A stretch of 64,000 nt of DNA from Gambelia wislizenii (Eukaryota > Chordata > Lepidosauria > Squamata > Crotaphytidae). The notes under the pieces were generated by a model, which was not told the origin of the DNA, searched no databases, and saw nothing but the letters and a program-made list of their open reading frames with translations. Of this stretch, positions 46,264 through 57,190 are shown piece by piece. The stretch covers positions 63,687,501-63,751,500 of the forward strand of contig JAUMIR010000001.1 of assembly GCA_030847615.1 (NCBI GenBank). Direction: 5' to 3'. The position numbers were made by a program, and so were the translations under genes. Each line of letters starts with the position of its first letter. The stretch's first letter is position 1.

Positions 46264-48722
46264 GTTAGATGTCTCTACAATAATGCACAGAGCATGGGAA
46301 ATAAGCAAGATGAACTTGAACTCCTAGCACTACAAACAAAAATGATAAAATAGGCATTACTGGAACCTGGTGGGATGAGTCGCATGATTGGAATGTAGGT
46401 ATAGCAGGGTATGACCTTTATAGGAGAAACAGGCCAAACAGGAAAGGAGGAGGAATAGCATTATATGTCAGGGATATTTATACCAGTGAAGAGATCCATG
46501 ACATCAGTACTGGAAGCCAGGTGGAGAGCATCTGGATAAAAATTAAAGGGGAGGGAAACAACAGGGATGTTATTGTGGGACTCTACTACAGACCCCCAAG
46601 TCAGATGGAGGAATTAGATGATGCCTTTCCCATGGTCAGGAATACTAAAAGAGAAGAGACCTCAAGACGGATGGGACTTTCTCAAAAGGGAGATACTGAA
46701 GGCACAATTTCAAACAGTACCAATGAGGAAGAAAAATGGGAGGCGTCTCAAGAAACCAGGATGGATGACTAAAGAATTTTCAAAGGAGCTAAGTTTTAAA
46801 CGGAACATGTATAGGAAATGGAAAAGGGGGAAATCACCAAAGAAGAATTCAAACAGGTAGCGAACACGTGTAGGAGTGAAGTCAGAAAAGCTAAGGCGCA
46901 GAATGAGCTCAGGCTTGCTAGGGAGGTTAAGAACAATAAAAAGGGTTTTTGGGGGGGGGGTATGTCTGCAGCAAAAGGAGGAAGAAGGAAATGGTAGGGC
47001 CACTATGCGGAGAAGATGACAAAATGCTAACAGGGGACAGAGAAAAGGCAGAATTACTCAACACCTTCTTTGCCTCAGTGTTTTCAGAAAAGGAAAAGGG
47101 GGACCAACCTGAGGATAATGGAACACAGGACACAATAGGGGAAATCCAGCTCAGAATAAGCGAAGAGGTAGTAGAGGAATACCTTCTTAATCTAAATGAA
47201 TTTAAATCTCCAGGACCAGATGAACTACATTCAAGAGTATTAAAAGAGCTGGCAAATGTAATCTCAGAGACATTGGCAATAATCATTGAGAACTCCTGGA
47301 GAACAGGAGAAGTCCGAGCAGACTGGAGGAGGGCAAACGTTGTCTCCATCTTCAAAAAGGGGGGGGGGATCCCAACAATTATCGTCCAGTTAGTCTGACA
47401 TCAATATCAGGGAAGATTCTAGAGCAGATCATTAAACAGAGAGTCTATGAACATTTAGAAGGCAATGCCATAATCACAAAAAGTCAACATGGGTTTCAGA
47501 GAAACAAGTCATACCAGACTAATCTGATCTCTTTTTTTAATAATATTACCAGCTTGGTAGATGAAGGGAATGCTGTGGATATTGCACACCTTTCAGTAAG
47601 GCCTTTGACAAGGTTCCCCATGACATTCTTGCAAACAAGCTTATAAAATGTGGGCTAGACAAGTTAACTGTTAAATGGATTTGTAATTGGTTGACTGGCC
47701 AAACCCAAAGGGTGCTCAGCAGTGGCTCCTCTTTGTCTTGGAAAGATGTGACCAGTGGGGTGCCACAGGGTTCTGTCCTGGGCCCAGTGCTATTCAACAT
47801 CTTTATCAATGACTTGAATGAGGGAATTAGGGGCATACTTATCAAATTTGCAGATGACATCAAATTAGGAGGAGTAGCTAATACCCTAGAGGACAGGATC
47901 AAAATTCAGAATGACCTGGATAGACTAGACAGCTGGGCGAAAGCTAACAAAATGAAATTCAATATGGAGAAATGTAAGGTACTGCACTTCGGGCAGAAAA
48001 ATGAAATGCATAGATATAGGATGGGAGAGACCTGGCTGAATGAGACTACGTGTGAAAGGGATCTAGGAGTCCTAGTAGACCACAAGTTGAACATGAGTCA
48101 AAAGTATGATGTGGCAACTAAAAAGGCCAATGTGATTTTGGACTGCATCAATAGAAGTATAGTGTCCAGATCAAGGGAAGTAATAGTGCCACTCTATTCT
48201 GCCTTGGTCAGACCTCACTTAGAATACTGTGTCCAGTTCTGGACACCACAATTCAAAAAGGATATTGACAAATTGGAACATGTCCAGAGAAGGGCAACTA
48301 AAATGGTGAAAGGTCTGGAAACCATGCCTTATGAGGAGAGACTTAGGGAGCTGGGTATGTTTAGCCTGGAAAAAAGATGGTTAAGAGGCGATATGATAGC
48401 CCTGTTTAAGTATTTGAAGGGGTGTCACGTTGAGGATGAAGCAGGCTTGTTTTCTGCTGCTCCAGAGCCTGGAACACGGAACAATGGATGCAAGCTCCAG
48501 GAACAGAGATTCCACCTCAACATTCGGAGGAACTTTTTGACAGTAAGAGCTGTTCGGCAGTGGAACACACTCCCTCGGAGCATGGTGGGGCCCCTTCCTT
48601 GGTTGTCTTTAAACAGAGGCTGGATGGCCATCTGTCAGGGATACTTTGATTGTGATTTCCTGCGTGGCAGGGGATTGGACTCGATGGCCCTCGTGGTCTC
48701 TTCCAACTCTACAATTTTATGA
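46264..48722 (+). pseudogene. CR1 ORF2: endonuclease and reverse transcriptase (broken, deleted)
   Basis: The endonuclease begins at CLYNNAQSMGNKQ (about 46270). The catalytic motif normally ITETW reads ITGTW, losing the Glu. GGGIALYVRD and GLYYRPPS follow, and then about 46620 a deletion jumps past GDFN into the pre-RT linker. RT: SPGPDELHSRVLKELA (about 47205), a frameshift at a 10-G run (47357-47366), NYRPVSLTSI, then from 47691 a 343-codon open frame with [20 protein letters not shown] and FADD (47847-47858, catalytic Asp pair). The CR1 C-terminal domain follows ([43 protein letters not shown]). The RT core is intact but the whole ORF2 is not. Confidence 0.9.
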
Positions 48723-49070
48723 TTCTATGATTCTAACTGCAGCCAGAGTGTTAACAGGGACTGGTTACAGGGATCATGCAATACCCCTGCTCCGGCAGCC
48801 CACTGGCTGCCAGTTTGTTTCCAGGCACATTTCAAAGTGCAGGCTATGACCTATAAAGCCCTATATGGTTTGGTTGAAGGCTGTCTGACATATTGTATCT
48901 CTCCATATGAGCATGGTCAGACCTTGAGACCCTCAGGAAAGGTCCTTTTTTCACTCCCATCATCTTTACAAGTACAGTTGGTGGATACATGAAATAGGGC
49001 CTTCTCAGTAGCCACCCTTAGGCTCTGTTAACTCTCTCGCTAGAATGGCTAGATTGGCTCTCCTTGTTCT

Positions 49071-49560
49071 CCTTTCATTTGTTTCCACCCCAGGCAGTCT
49101 TCATGACCCCCAGGTCAAAGACAGGGCTAAGAATGGGGGGGGGAGATGAGAAAGGGCCCGATAAAACATTTTTTTAAAAAATACCTGGTAAAATGCATTC
49201 CAGCCTGGAAAAACTGGATCAGGCCTTGCGTAACTTCAGGAGCTTGTACCAGCATGCCAGTCTATAACTGTGGCTGCTGGCTGTCTTGTTCTTCTGGATC
49301 TGGGAAGGGAGCCCACAGTATGGCTGGTCACATGCAGAGGGCTTGCTCATGTGCTCCAGGCCTCCTGCCTGGATCTAGAGACTGGCAGTGGTGGTAGCTG
49401 CAGGAACAGGCCAGCATGCCCATCTCGATTCCAGCCCATTTTGTCCAGGCAATGGGGGAGGAACAGGCTTGATCTGCAGGCAGGATATGTGGGTGAGAAG
49501 CCAGCATATCCTGGCCCATGTAGATGAGCCCTTGGTCTTAAATCTGTATATTCAGCTATG
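49071..49560. repeat. Unclassified repeat related to 31255-31640
   Basis: Shares 'gggagcccacagtatg' / 'ggggccccacagcatg' and 'caatgggggaggaa' type phrases, in the same order, with 31255-31510. Confidence 0.45.
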
Positions 49561-51165
49561 TTTATGCTCTCCCCTCCCCCCAAATAGTTCCTGTTCTTTA
49601 ACTCCTATATGGCAGGCATGTAATAAATGAATAAATGAATGAAAAAACAAATAAATGTATAAATAATGTACAACATAGTGCCCACCATACTGTAAAAAGA
49701 AATATGGAGTACCTATTGAAAATGGCCAGAGTAGGATAGCTAATACTTTTTAAAGGTTCTATCAACTTTTGCAAATTCAGAAGAAATGTTATTTCTATAA
49801 GAATGCAGAAAGAGACAAAACACATTTCCCCTTCCATAGAATAGACAGTGTTCAGAAGAATGGGGCAGGGGAGATTTAGAATGAGAACAGATCTAGCATT
49901 CTGGAACAAAAGCTAGGTGGCCATCAGAAAAGAGAAAGAGTATTACTGAAGAACTGGGAATTAAGAGACTGGAAATGTGACCTTTACACAATGATGAACA
50001 AAAAGATAACAATGGCATGCTGCTCTTGAGTATTTCTTTCTATTATCCCGTTTATGTTTAAGTAAATAGGAAGGCAAAGATATTCCGTTTTAATAGGTAA
50101 ACAAACTACATTCCTTGTAGGTAAACAAACTACATCCCTTGCTCTTTCAACAGCTCTCCCATTCCTCACTTGAACTCTCCCTCCAGTTGTTTCCAGATCC
50201 TAATTCTGAAATGGTTACATTTGTAATAAAGGATCAAAGGCATCCTTCCTCTAGAGTAGCACACTGAACTGACTTTTCAAGGTATCTCTGCATAGGCAGC
50301 ACTGTCAATAGTTCACATTTCTTTTTGTAAAGCTGCCTATTTAGATGTGGTTTCTAGTTCAAGGGATGCCACTGTTGATTGTAGTGGAACAGAGAGTAAT
50401 CACTGCAGAGAGCAGAAATCATATTATGAAAGCTGTTATTGCATGTTACGCTTTCCTGTAAGAAATGATGAAAATCACATCTTCTAAACTCTTGATAAAT
50501 ATGCAACAATAGAACCAAGATAATACCCAAGAGGCAGAGAACTGCTTCGCACACACCATTATGGCACTTGATTACCCTACATGATGACTGGCAGTTGGAA
50601 ATGTGTGAATGGGTTCCATTGCATCTGGAAGTTAAGAAGATGTTATGTGAAAAGTTTGATTTATTATTTCAACTTATACTCTATTCTCCTGCCAAGAGCT
50701 CCAAGCTGCTTACATCTGGATCCCAGATGGTCTCCCATCCAAGCAACTTAAAAGTCAGTTTCTTGTTTAATTTCAGTAGAACTACATCATCTGCCTCTAA
50801 AGTAGGCCAGAATTTTAATGCCCATCTTCAGTTTGCTACCCCGACAATAGGGAGAGTTTGTGATTCCTTGTGATTCATAAGGTCATTACTGGATTCTTCA
50901 AACCAACAGGGGGAAAGTCTTGGCAGATATGCATATTGCCCTACTTTCAGCACAGTTCTATGCCTTCCAATTGTTCCAATTTGGCAAGGATAATCCCAAT
51001 TCATCCTCCGTCATCCCACTTTATCAGCTGTTTCTAAAATGTCCAGGTTTCTCTCACACCCTCCCACTTTCCTCCTTTGTTCTCAGTTTACTTCAATTGC
51101 TGCAAACTGAGTTCACAGTACAAAAGCAGTTTGCATTTCATTAATTCAGCAGGGGGAGAGGGGGG
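49561..51165. other. No supported gene
   Basis: AT-rich unassigned sequence; a direct duplication 'gtaaacaaactacat(t/c)cctt' lies at 50096-50140. Confidence 0.45.
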
Positions 51166-51391
51166 TTGTTTGTCGCTGTGTGCCTTCAAGTCATTCCTGA
51201 CTTATGGTGCCCCTATCATGGGTTTTCTTGGCAAGATTTGTTCAGAGGGGGTTTGCTTTTGCCTCCCTCTGAAGCTGAGAGGGTGTGACATGTCCAAAGT
51301 CACCCAGTAAGTTTCCATGTCTGAGCAGGGTTTCAAACCCTGTTCTCCAGAGTCATAGTCCAACACTCAAACCATCACACCACACTGGCTC
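51166..51391 (-). mobile_element. Sauria-like SINE
   Basis: Plus-strand order is reversed: tail 'ttcaagtcattcctgactta', core 'ttgttcagagggggtttgct', B-box region 'cagggtttcaaaccctg', head 'accatcacaccacactggct'. Full-length, moderately diverged. Confidence 0.85.
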
Positions 51392-51691
51392 ACCAAAGGG
51401 GCAAAATTTAGACCTTCCCTGTAGACTTAGGCAAAAGCCAATTGCTGCACCTCCCCATCTTGTCTTTTCTTCCTCATTAATAGCTTTAGGTGTCTTTACC
51501 ACACTCTGATGTTGCTTGGCCACACATGTCCTAGTTTTAATCTGTGAAGTGTTGAAGTGTTCCACTGTGAAGTGTTCACTACACATATAGCTCCTGGTGC
51601 ACACTATGCCTTTCTTCAACAAACATGGAGAGAGATCATCTCAGAGGGTGTGTTAATTTCTCTCAAGCTGATTGTGCCAGGGGATTTTCAT

Positions 51692-51815
51692 AGAATAGCA
51701 GAATCATGGAGTTGAAAGGGACCAAAAGGGCCATTCCTGCCACACAGAAGTATACAACTAAAACACTCCTGAGATATTGCTACCCCTCCTCCAAAGAAGG
51801 AGAGTCTACCTCCCT
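51692..51815 (-). mobile_element. CR1 3' end fragment
   Basis: 'catagaatagcagaatcatg' then 'gttgaaagggaccaaaaggg' and 'tcctccaaagaaggagagtc', the last ~120 bp of a CR1. Confidence 0.75.
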
Positions 51816-53479
51816 ACATCATGGTTGGCTTTTATGTTGAGACCCCACCCAGTTAATGGAAGCAGCTCAGGATTTCATGGTTTCCATGGCAACTATGGAC
51901 CTCTTCAGTTTAGCATGTGGCCTTTCACATGTGGCAGGGCATACTCTTGAACTGAAGTCTGCTAAAAGCTAGGTGAGCTTAGAATAACTCCATTATCATG
52001 GACAGATTACTACCCAAAAGGGTTTAGGTTTGCTGAGCCTCTTAGGCCCTGTGGTGGGGAAGACCCATTAGAATGGTCCACCCTCAAATGCTAATGGAAC
52101 CACAAGCATTCCTGAATGCTCAAGCTAGAGAGGGTTCACTTGCTAGAGCTAGTGATCCTACTGCCAAACTGGTTGTTCTGTTGAGTGAAGTTGGGTCAAC
52201 TGACATGATCACTCCCAAGTATTTTCTATTTGGCTGCAGATTACTGTCTCCTCAGTCTTCCAAATTACTCAGGGCAATGAAGCATGGGTAGATGACTAGA
52301 GCGACCCTAGAGAAAGACATGGAACAAGTCATCTTCTTTTCTGAAGAATGCCTATGGCTCTGCTATGCTGGAACACAGAGGCATTCTGGGAGAAATTATG
52401 GTGCATGAATCCAGTCTCAGTGCCTATGCTTCACTTCAGGCTGCCCACCACCCTTGCAAAAATGGGTGGAATAAAGAATAAAGGACCTGCTGCAATCTGG
52501 TAACCTTACCAGGAGAGGCCTACCATTGTGGTGGCAGGACCCTAAGAATGCACATGGCCCACAGATCCTTGTGATTTATAACCCAGAAAACAAATGGGAG
52601 AGTAAGGTATGCTGAAACTCTCTTCTTCGATGTGTATTTGTGGGGGAGGGGGCAATATGAGCTCCTTCCTTCAGTCCTAGACATTGATATCATATCACAC
52701 TTCAGTGAACTCACCTCAGTGAACTCGCGGTATCTTACCTCAATGATGTAACTAGTGACTGTGGTGCTTTCTTTCTGCTTACTTTGGATTATTTTATTTT
52801 ACTGTTATCACAAGTACCATCCCTTGAGGAGGAAGAAAAAAATCCTGCTGATGCAACAAATGCCTTTGTTTTTCTGCTGATTCATTCCCCTAGCATAAAA
52901 TCTCTATGGTCTGTGAATCATTCAGTAGTTCCTTTAATTTTAACTTGGAGATTCAGGGCATAGAATAAGATGTAAATCATTTAGAAAGTACTAAAACAAA
53001 GTAATGCACATATTGATTAGCTGCTATGTGAGCTATCCCAACATTCTTTACTGAATTTGGGAAGATGTAATACATGCGCACAGTGTATGTGGGGGTATTG
53101 TGTGCACACATCTACAACTTCTCTACTTCTTGCTATTCTTAAGGGGGAGGGAAGCCCCAGCTGCTGAACCCCGTTACTCATTTTCTTGATGATCTATGAA
53201 CCTCAACATTTCCCAAGGTCTCAAAATGGAACCAGTAAATTAGAGCTATTTTTCATGGTACATTTATACAACATAGGGCTCCTCTTGAAAGCTTTCTCTT
53301 TAGTGAAAACCCCTATTATTGTGGAGTACTTCTAGGATTTTGGAAGTTACTCTTTTGGACTCCAGCTTCCAGAATCTCTCAGCCCTCATGGCTACCAGAA
53401 TTGTAATCCAAAAAGCTGAACACTAGCAAATCAGCCCTGGACATGCATGGCACAAGGCACTGTAGGGGAGAGGACACAT
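51816..53479. other. No supported gene
   Basis: Unassigned; I looked here for the reverse transcriptase expected upstream of the recombinase at 53480 and found none. A MITE-like scrap ('actccagcttccagaatctc') lies near 53360. Confidence 0.4.
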
Positions 53480-53539
53480 TTGATGCTCTTCATGGTGGAG
53501 AGGCCTTGTGGTTTGATGAGTTGGTCATGTTGTCTGGGG

Positions 53540-53960
53540 GGATGTGTCGGGTAGAGCTTTGGAGTTTAGAGACTTGACTCTTTCTGAGCAGCAAGCAGTA
53601 CTATGGATTTGAAAGTCCAAGACCAATCAGAAGAGAGTAGGGTCAAAGGTGATGTTGTGGCTTTGCATGGATGCAACTTTATGCCCTGTATGTGTGCCAC
53701 AGGACTATGCGTAGAACAGAGGTATTAAGCCTGATCCTTTATTTTGTCATGTGGATGTTTTGCCCCTTACCAAATGCTAATTTTGGTCCATTACATCCAA
53801 GACCTTGCAGTTTAGGTCTGCAAGGAGTTAAGTTTGGGACCCATTTCTTCAGGAGTGGAGCTGCATCAATGGCTTTTGCCATGGGTCTGGGCTCAGAGTC
53901 AACCCAGCATATTGAGATCCTGTGAATTTAAGAAGTATGTTCGACCTTTCAAGGTTTAGA
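53540..53960 (+). pseudogene. Tyrosine recombinase C-terminal domain (broken)
   Basis: Reading across two frames: LEFRDLTLSEQQAVLW, KSKTNQ (53613-53630), CHVDVLPLTK (about 53740-53770), SLGLQGVKFGTHFFRSGAAS. THFFRSG carries the H-x-x-R of tyrosine recombinases (His at 53842-53844, Arg at 53851-53853). KKYVRP follows at 53930-53947 and supplies the nucleophilic Tyr (53936-53938). A TGA and a frame change lie between these two motifs. The catalytic Arg of the first box was not placed with confidence (region 53480-53540). Confidence 0.6.
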
Positions 53961-53980
53961 AACATGTTTGTTGTTTACTA

Positions 53981-54620
53981 ATGCTGTTATCCTTTACAGA
54001 TTCTAGGTCTGGTCTGGAGAGACAGCAGGTTCTCTTCTGCAGCCATAGTATGGTTTACTGGGCAGCATGCCAGGCTCAGAACTGCCATTTTGGGGCTCAA
54101 CTGGGTTTGAGAAAGCACACCACTATGGAGTGGCTTGGGAAAGGAGGACTTCATTGGCATGATTTGTTGCCTCTTTTGTTTAAAAGGAGTGCACTGGGCC
54201 TCCTACTAGTGTATTAATCATTCACCTCAGTGGGAATGGCTTGGGCTTGCTGAAGGGCAAGCCTCTCATTCTAAAGGCTCTGCGTGATCTTCAGGTCATA
54301 CGGAGTAGATGGCCAGGAATTATCCTTATGTGGTCTTCTATTCTGCCTCACCAAATTTGGCAGGGTGATGGGGATCCCCAACACATTGAGTTGGCCTGAA
54401 GAAGGATAAATAGGGAGAATGCCTTAAATATGGGGCTGGGTCACTTTCTTCCACATCCCACCGTAGTATTTCAGCAGCCTGAGCTTTACAGGGCTGATGG
54501 TGTTCATATTTCAGATGTTGATAATATGTTGTTCCTGGGGTGGGGGAGACTAAGCAAACACTTGTCCCTTGTCCATGGCAGGTAGTGGGGGGGAGATAGA
54601 GTAAGAGATATGGTGAACAG
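53981..54620 (+). pseudogene. SGNH hydrolase-like domain of the recombinase retroelement (broken)
   Basis: First frame: VYWAACQAQNCHFGAQLG, then TMEWLGKGGLHWHDLLPLL to a stop at 54215-54217. After a frameshift: VLIIHLSGNGLGLLKGK with block III GxND present as SGNG (54229-54240). LRDLQVIRSRWPGIILMW, ILPHQIWQG and a TGA follow, and finally ELYRADGVH (DGVH at 54496-54507, block V Asp-His). The layout matches the SGNH esterase fold; the block III Asp is replaced by Gly. It follows the recombinase directly, so it was probably part of the same transcript. Confidence 0.6.
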
Positions 54621-55000
54621 CTTGTCACCCTTTTGAAAGGCAGGACTCTGGAACTTTCTCTTTAGACCTGGGGATAGGAAAGAAGACTACTGATGGCTTT
54701 GCCCTCATTTTAAGTCCTGCAACTTGGGGTGGTGAGTGTCCTTGGGTTTGCCTTCCAGCAGATGGTTGGACAGGAAGCAACACAGCTATTGGATCACCTT
54801 CCATGCTCAGGTGCTTTCACCCAAGGGAAGGCTGAGGAAGAGGTCAAGGGTTGACACCTGGCCACAGCTGATCCCGTACTAGGTTGTTCCACTCTCTTGC
54901 TCCTTTCCAGGTTCAGTGAAGTTTAAATAGGTTTCAGGTTAAATAAAGTGGCCCTTATTCAACCCAGCTTTCTGTGACTGGTCTTACTATTCCATGATTG

Positions 55001-55639
55001 GTCATCAAATACCATCTGTAGCATTACCATTTATGGAATCTGGCAGGAATCTGACAGGAGAAGCAAAACTTTACAAGACAAATGTTCCTGGCAGAGAAAT
55101 ATAGTGGTCAGTGTTTAAGGGCACAGGAGCCTTGATGGGAGGGACTGGCAACCATATTGTTCAAAACAAACATTTCCTATCCTTGGCCTGCAAACCTTTC
55201 AGATATAGCACATATTCTGTAGTTTTTCTCAACACTGTGTTCTGTATAGAATGTGAGATCCTCCAAGAGCTTCTGCTTGACTTTCTAGAGAAGAAGCCAA
55301 CTCTCTCCTATGTTCTCTGCTAGGCTTTCTAGAGAAAAGGTAGTCATCAGTTTCTTGAGAGAGTCAAAAAGAGATGCCTGGGAAGGAATGTATCAGGTTC
55401 TAATCTGTTAACGTCCCTGGATAGAAATAGTTCAGATTATAGAAATAAAGCTGTAGATAAAAAGGTGTTTGTTCTTGCTCAGATCCTTGCTCACAAAACA
55501 TTTTTAATGCTTTTACCACATTACAGGCTTCTAATGTGAAGAAACATTCACATGGATATAACACTGTGCAGTAGTAATTATGTATATTTTAAACAGCAGG
55601 TTATCAAAATGAATAAAGGAAACAAGGGTCTCTCTGTCC
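55001..55639. other. No gene seen
   Basis: Unassigned sequence between the Ngaro-like tail and the L2 fragment. Confidence 0.45.
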
Positions 55640-55870
55640 AAGTGCAGTCACAGCTGGTGAACCAGTCTCAGAGGCACTGTTTGCCATAAAAGCAACAAGC
55701 ATTTCCAGTGATAAGGAAGGATGAAGGAGCATTCCCAAACTGTAAATCTGTTCTTTCATGGGAAGCACAGACCTGTCTAGCAAACCATCTGTCTCCAATT
55801 CTTCCACCATTCCCAAACTGAATTTAGTTTGCCTTTATCCAGTCCATTACCATTAAAAGACTGATTTAGC
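55640..55870 (-). mobile_element. L2 ORF2 fragment
   Basis: The minus strand reads LLDRSVLPMKEQIYSLGMLL and then HPSLSLEMLVAFMANSA, equivalent to LDKVTLPMKSQVHSLGVLLD in the 18-20 kb L2. Internal fragment without tail. Confidence 0.7.
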
Positions 55871-56600
55871 AGTGCTGGGAGTGGAGGGAGACTTGATCAT
55901 AAACATTTCCTTCTTAAAGGACCAAGCAGAAAGTCGACATGAATGACTTCTATCTGAGACTCCAAAGTCCTCCTGGTTAGAAAGAGTTCCACATGTAAAA
56001 AAAAAAATAGTGCATCAGGAGCAAAGAAGGAAGAGAAAAGATCAGATTAAGGAAGATTAAAGCCAGCCACAATCAGCAACAAAAGATGACATCCAAAATC
56101 CTTATCTTTCTGTTTCTGTTTGTTTTTCTCACTTGCTCGTTCACTCACTCACTTGTTCGGTCCTCCACTCCACACTCCCAAAACAGCAAGGAAGTAGAGA
56201 AGTTAAATTTTTATCTGTCACAATCAGTTCCTCAAAAACAGCCTCTCATAAAAACAGGCCTTATTGATTACAAGGTGAACCTGTTTGAGGATCCACTCCA
56301 TCCCTGCTCTCCTCCATTTCAATGTTTTTAGAGAAATAAACTTTTTTAAAATGCTGGGCTTTTTGGAGACAAGATTGTCTGCCTTTCCAAAGCCCAAATT
56401 GCTAACAAAGTTTAATGTAAGCCCCAGCTTGAGTTTTAGTAGCTTTGGAGGGAATGCCCCATCATCTTAGGAATCACCCTTGGGATTCAGGAAAATCCAT
56501 TTCACATCCCCCAGGAATTACACCAATGGGCAACATACTTAGAAAGGGATCTGTATTTTGTGAAGTCTAAGGCTTTCACAGCCAGTATCCTCAGATTTTC
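55871..56600. other. No supported gene
   Basis: Unassigned. A small plus-strand frame at 56086-56331 begins with a hydrophobic, signal-peptide-like stretch (ILIFLFLFVFLTCS), but nothing supports it as a gene. Confidence 0.4.
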
Positions 56601-56748
56601 CTTGGGTTTTTTTTAAAGGCTGTGAGGCCATGTTCTGGAATAGTTTCTTTCTGACATTTCTCTGAAGATGTCAGCCACAGATGCAGGTGAAACACCAGAA
56701 AGAAACTATTCCATAACATGGCCTCACAGCCAGGAAAAAAAACCCAAG
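56601..56748. repeat. Hairpin with 52-bp arms
   Basis: 56601-56652 and 56697-56748 are reverse complements with about four mismatches (outer CTTGGGTTTTTTTT / AAAAAAAACCCAAG). The loop contains 'tctgaagatgtcagccacag', a phrase common in reptile repeats with paired 'catctgtggctg...ttcaga' motifs. Likely part of a larger transposable element. Confidence 0.75.
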
Positions 56749-56969
56749 GAAGATCTGTATTTTGCACTCTCCAATCAATTTGTCACACAAGGAAGACAAG
56801 AAAAATAGGGATTTATATAGGTACACGCCCTTGTATCCAAAGCCATCGTCTATTGTTCCTGTTAAAATGTTGAGAGCAGATAGTAAGGCTGAGTGACTGT
56901 GAGGTCCTTCTTGTGTTCATGAGAATGGGTGAGATTGTAGCATACCTGTAGTGTCACTTTCAGTTTACA

Positions 56970-57190
56970 AGATTATCATATTACACTGCTATAGCACTAT
57001 TATTACACTTTAACTCCTCTGGCTGCCTACTGTGGGATCTTGGAATTTGTAGTTTAGGGAGGGGCACTCAGCATTCCCAACCAGAGAGTTCTTAGGCCTC
57101 ACTCAACTACAAACCCCAGAATTCCACAGGAGGCAGCCGAATCTGTTAACGTTCAATAATAGCACTGTAACAGTGTAGTGTAATAAATCT
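56970..57190. mobile_element. 221-bp MITE
   Basis: Inverted halves: 'ctatagcactattattacac' against (reverse complement) 'gttacagtgctattattgaa'. The interior 'gcctcactcaactacaaacc' is shared with the 4121 and 8424 copies. Ends AGATT...AATCT. Confidence 0.75.

Larger units (their letters stand above)
44603..48736 (+). mobile_element. Near-complete CR1 LINE with internal deletion
   Basis: The order is that of a full CR1: tandem 5' leader (44603-45143), ORF1 (45144-46110), ORF2 (about 46264-48722), short 3' UTR and the octamer tail ATTTTATGATTCTATGATTCTA. ORF2 lacks the end of its endonuclease, so the element is shorter than usual by an internal deletion. Both ORFs carry stops and frameshifts. 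It lies inside an L2 and is therefore younger. A CR1 with its 5' leader intact is uncommon, because most copies (for example 11514, 51692, 63315) are 5' truncated. Confidence 0.9.
44475..49070 (+). mobile_element. L2 LINE fragment interrupted by a CR1
   Basis: 44475-44602 reads the L2 ORF2 C-terminal phrase PDLAIVTHALETSCLDYCNV, then the WELHLVQRS region. After the CR1 (44603-48736), 48737 resumes with TAARVLTGTGYRDHAIPLLR and continues in broken frames to about 49070. The two sides join within one coding phrase with little or no loss. L2 sequence ends soon after; no AAT tail is seen. Confidence 0.85.
53480..55000 (+). mobile_element. Ngaro/DIRS-like tyrosine-recombinase retrotransposon, 3' part
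   Basis: Decayed but ordered: tyrosine recombinase (53480-53960), SGNH hydrolase-like domain (53981-54620), a non-coding tail with AATAAA (54942-54947) and the phrase 'gtggcccttattcaacccag'. Tyrosine-recombinase retrotransposons integrate with a recombinase rather than a DDE integrase, and some vertebrate Ngaro elements are known to carry a hydrolase ORF. The reverse transcriptase/RNase H part is missing. Split direct repeats were not identified. Confidence 0.6.

Noticed and set aside
50680..50760. Possible LINE 3' end ('ctccaagctgcttacatctg')
   Set aside because: Too short and diverged to assign to a family.
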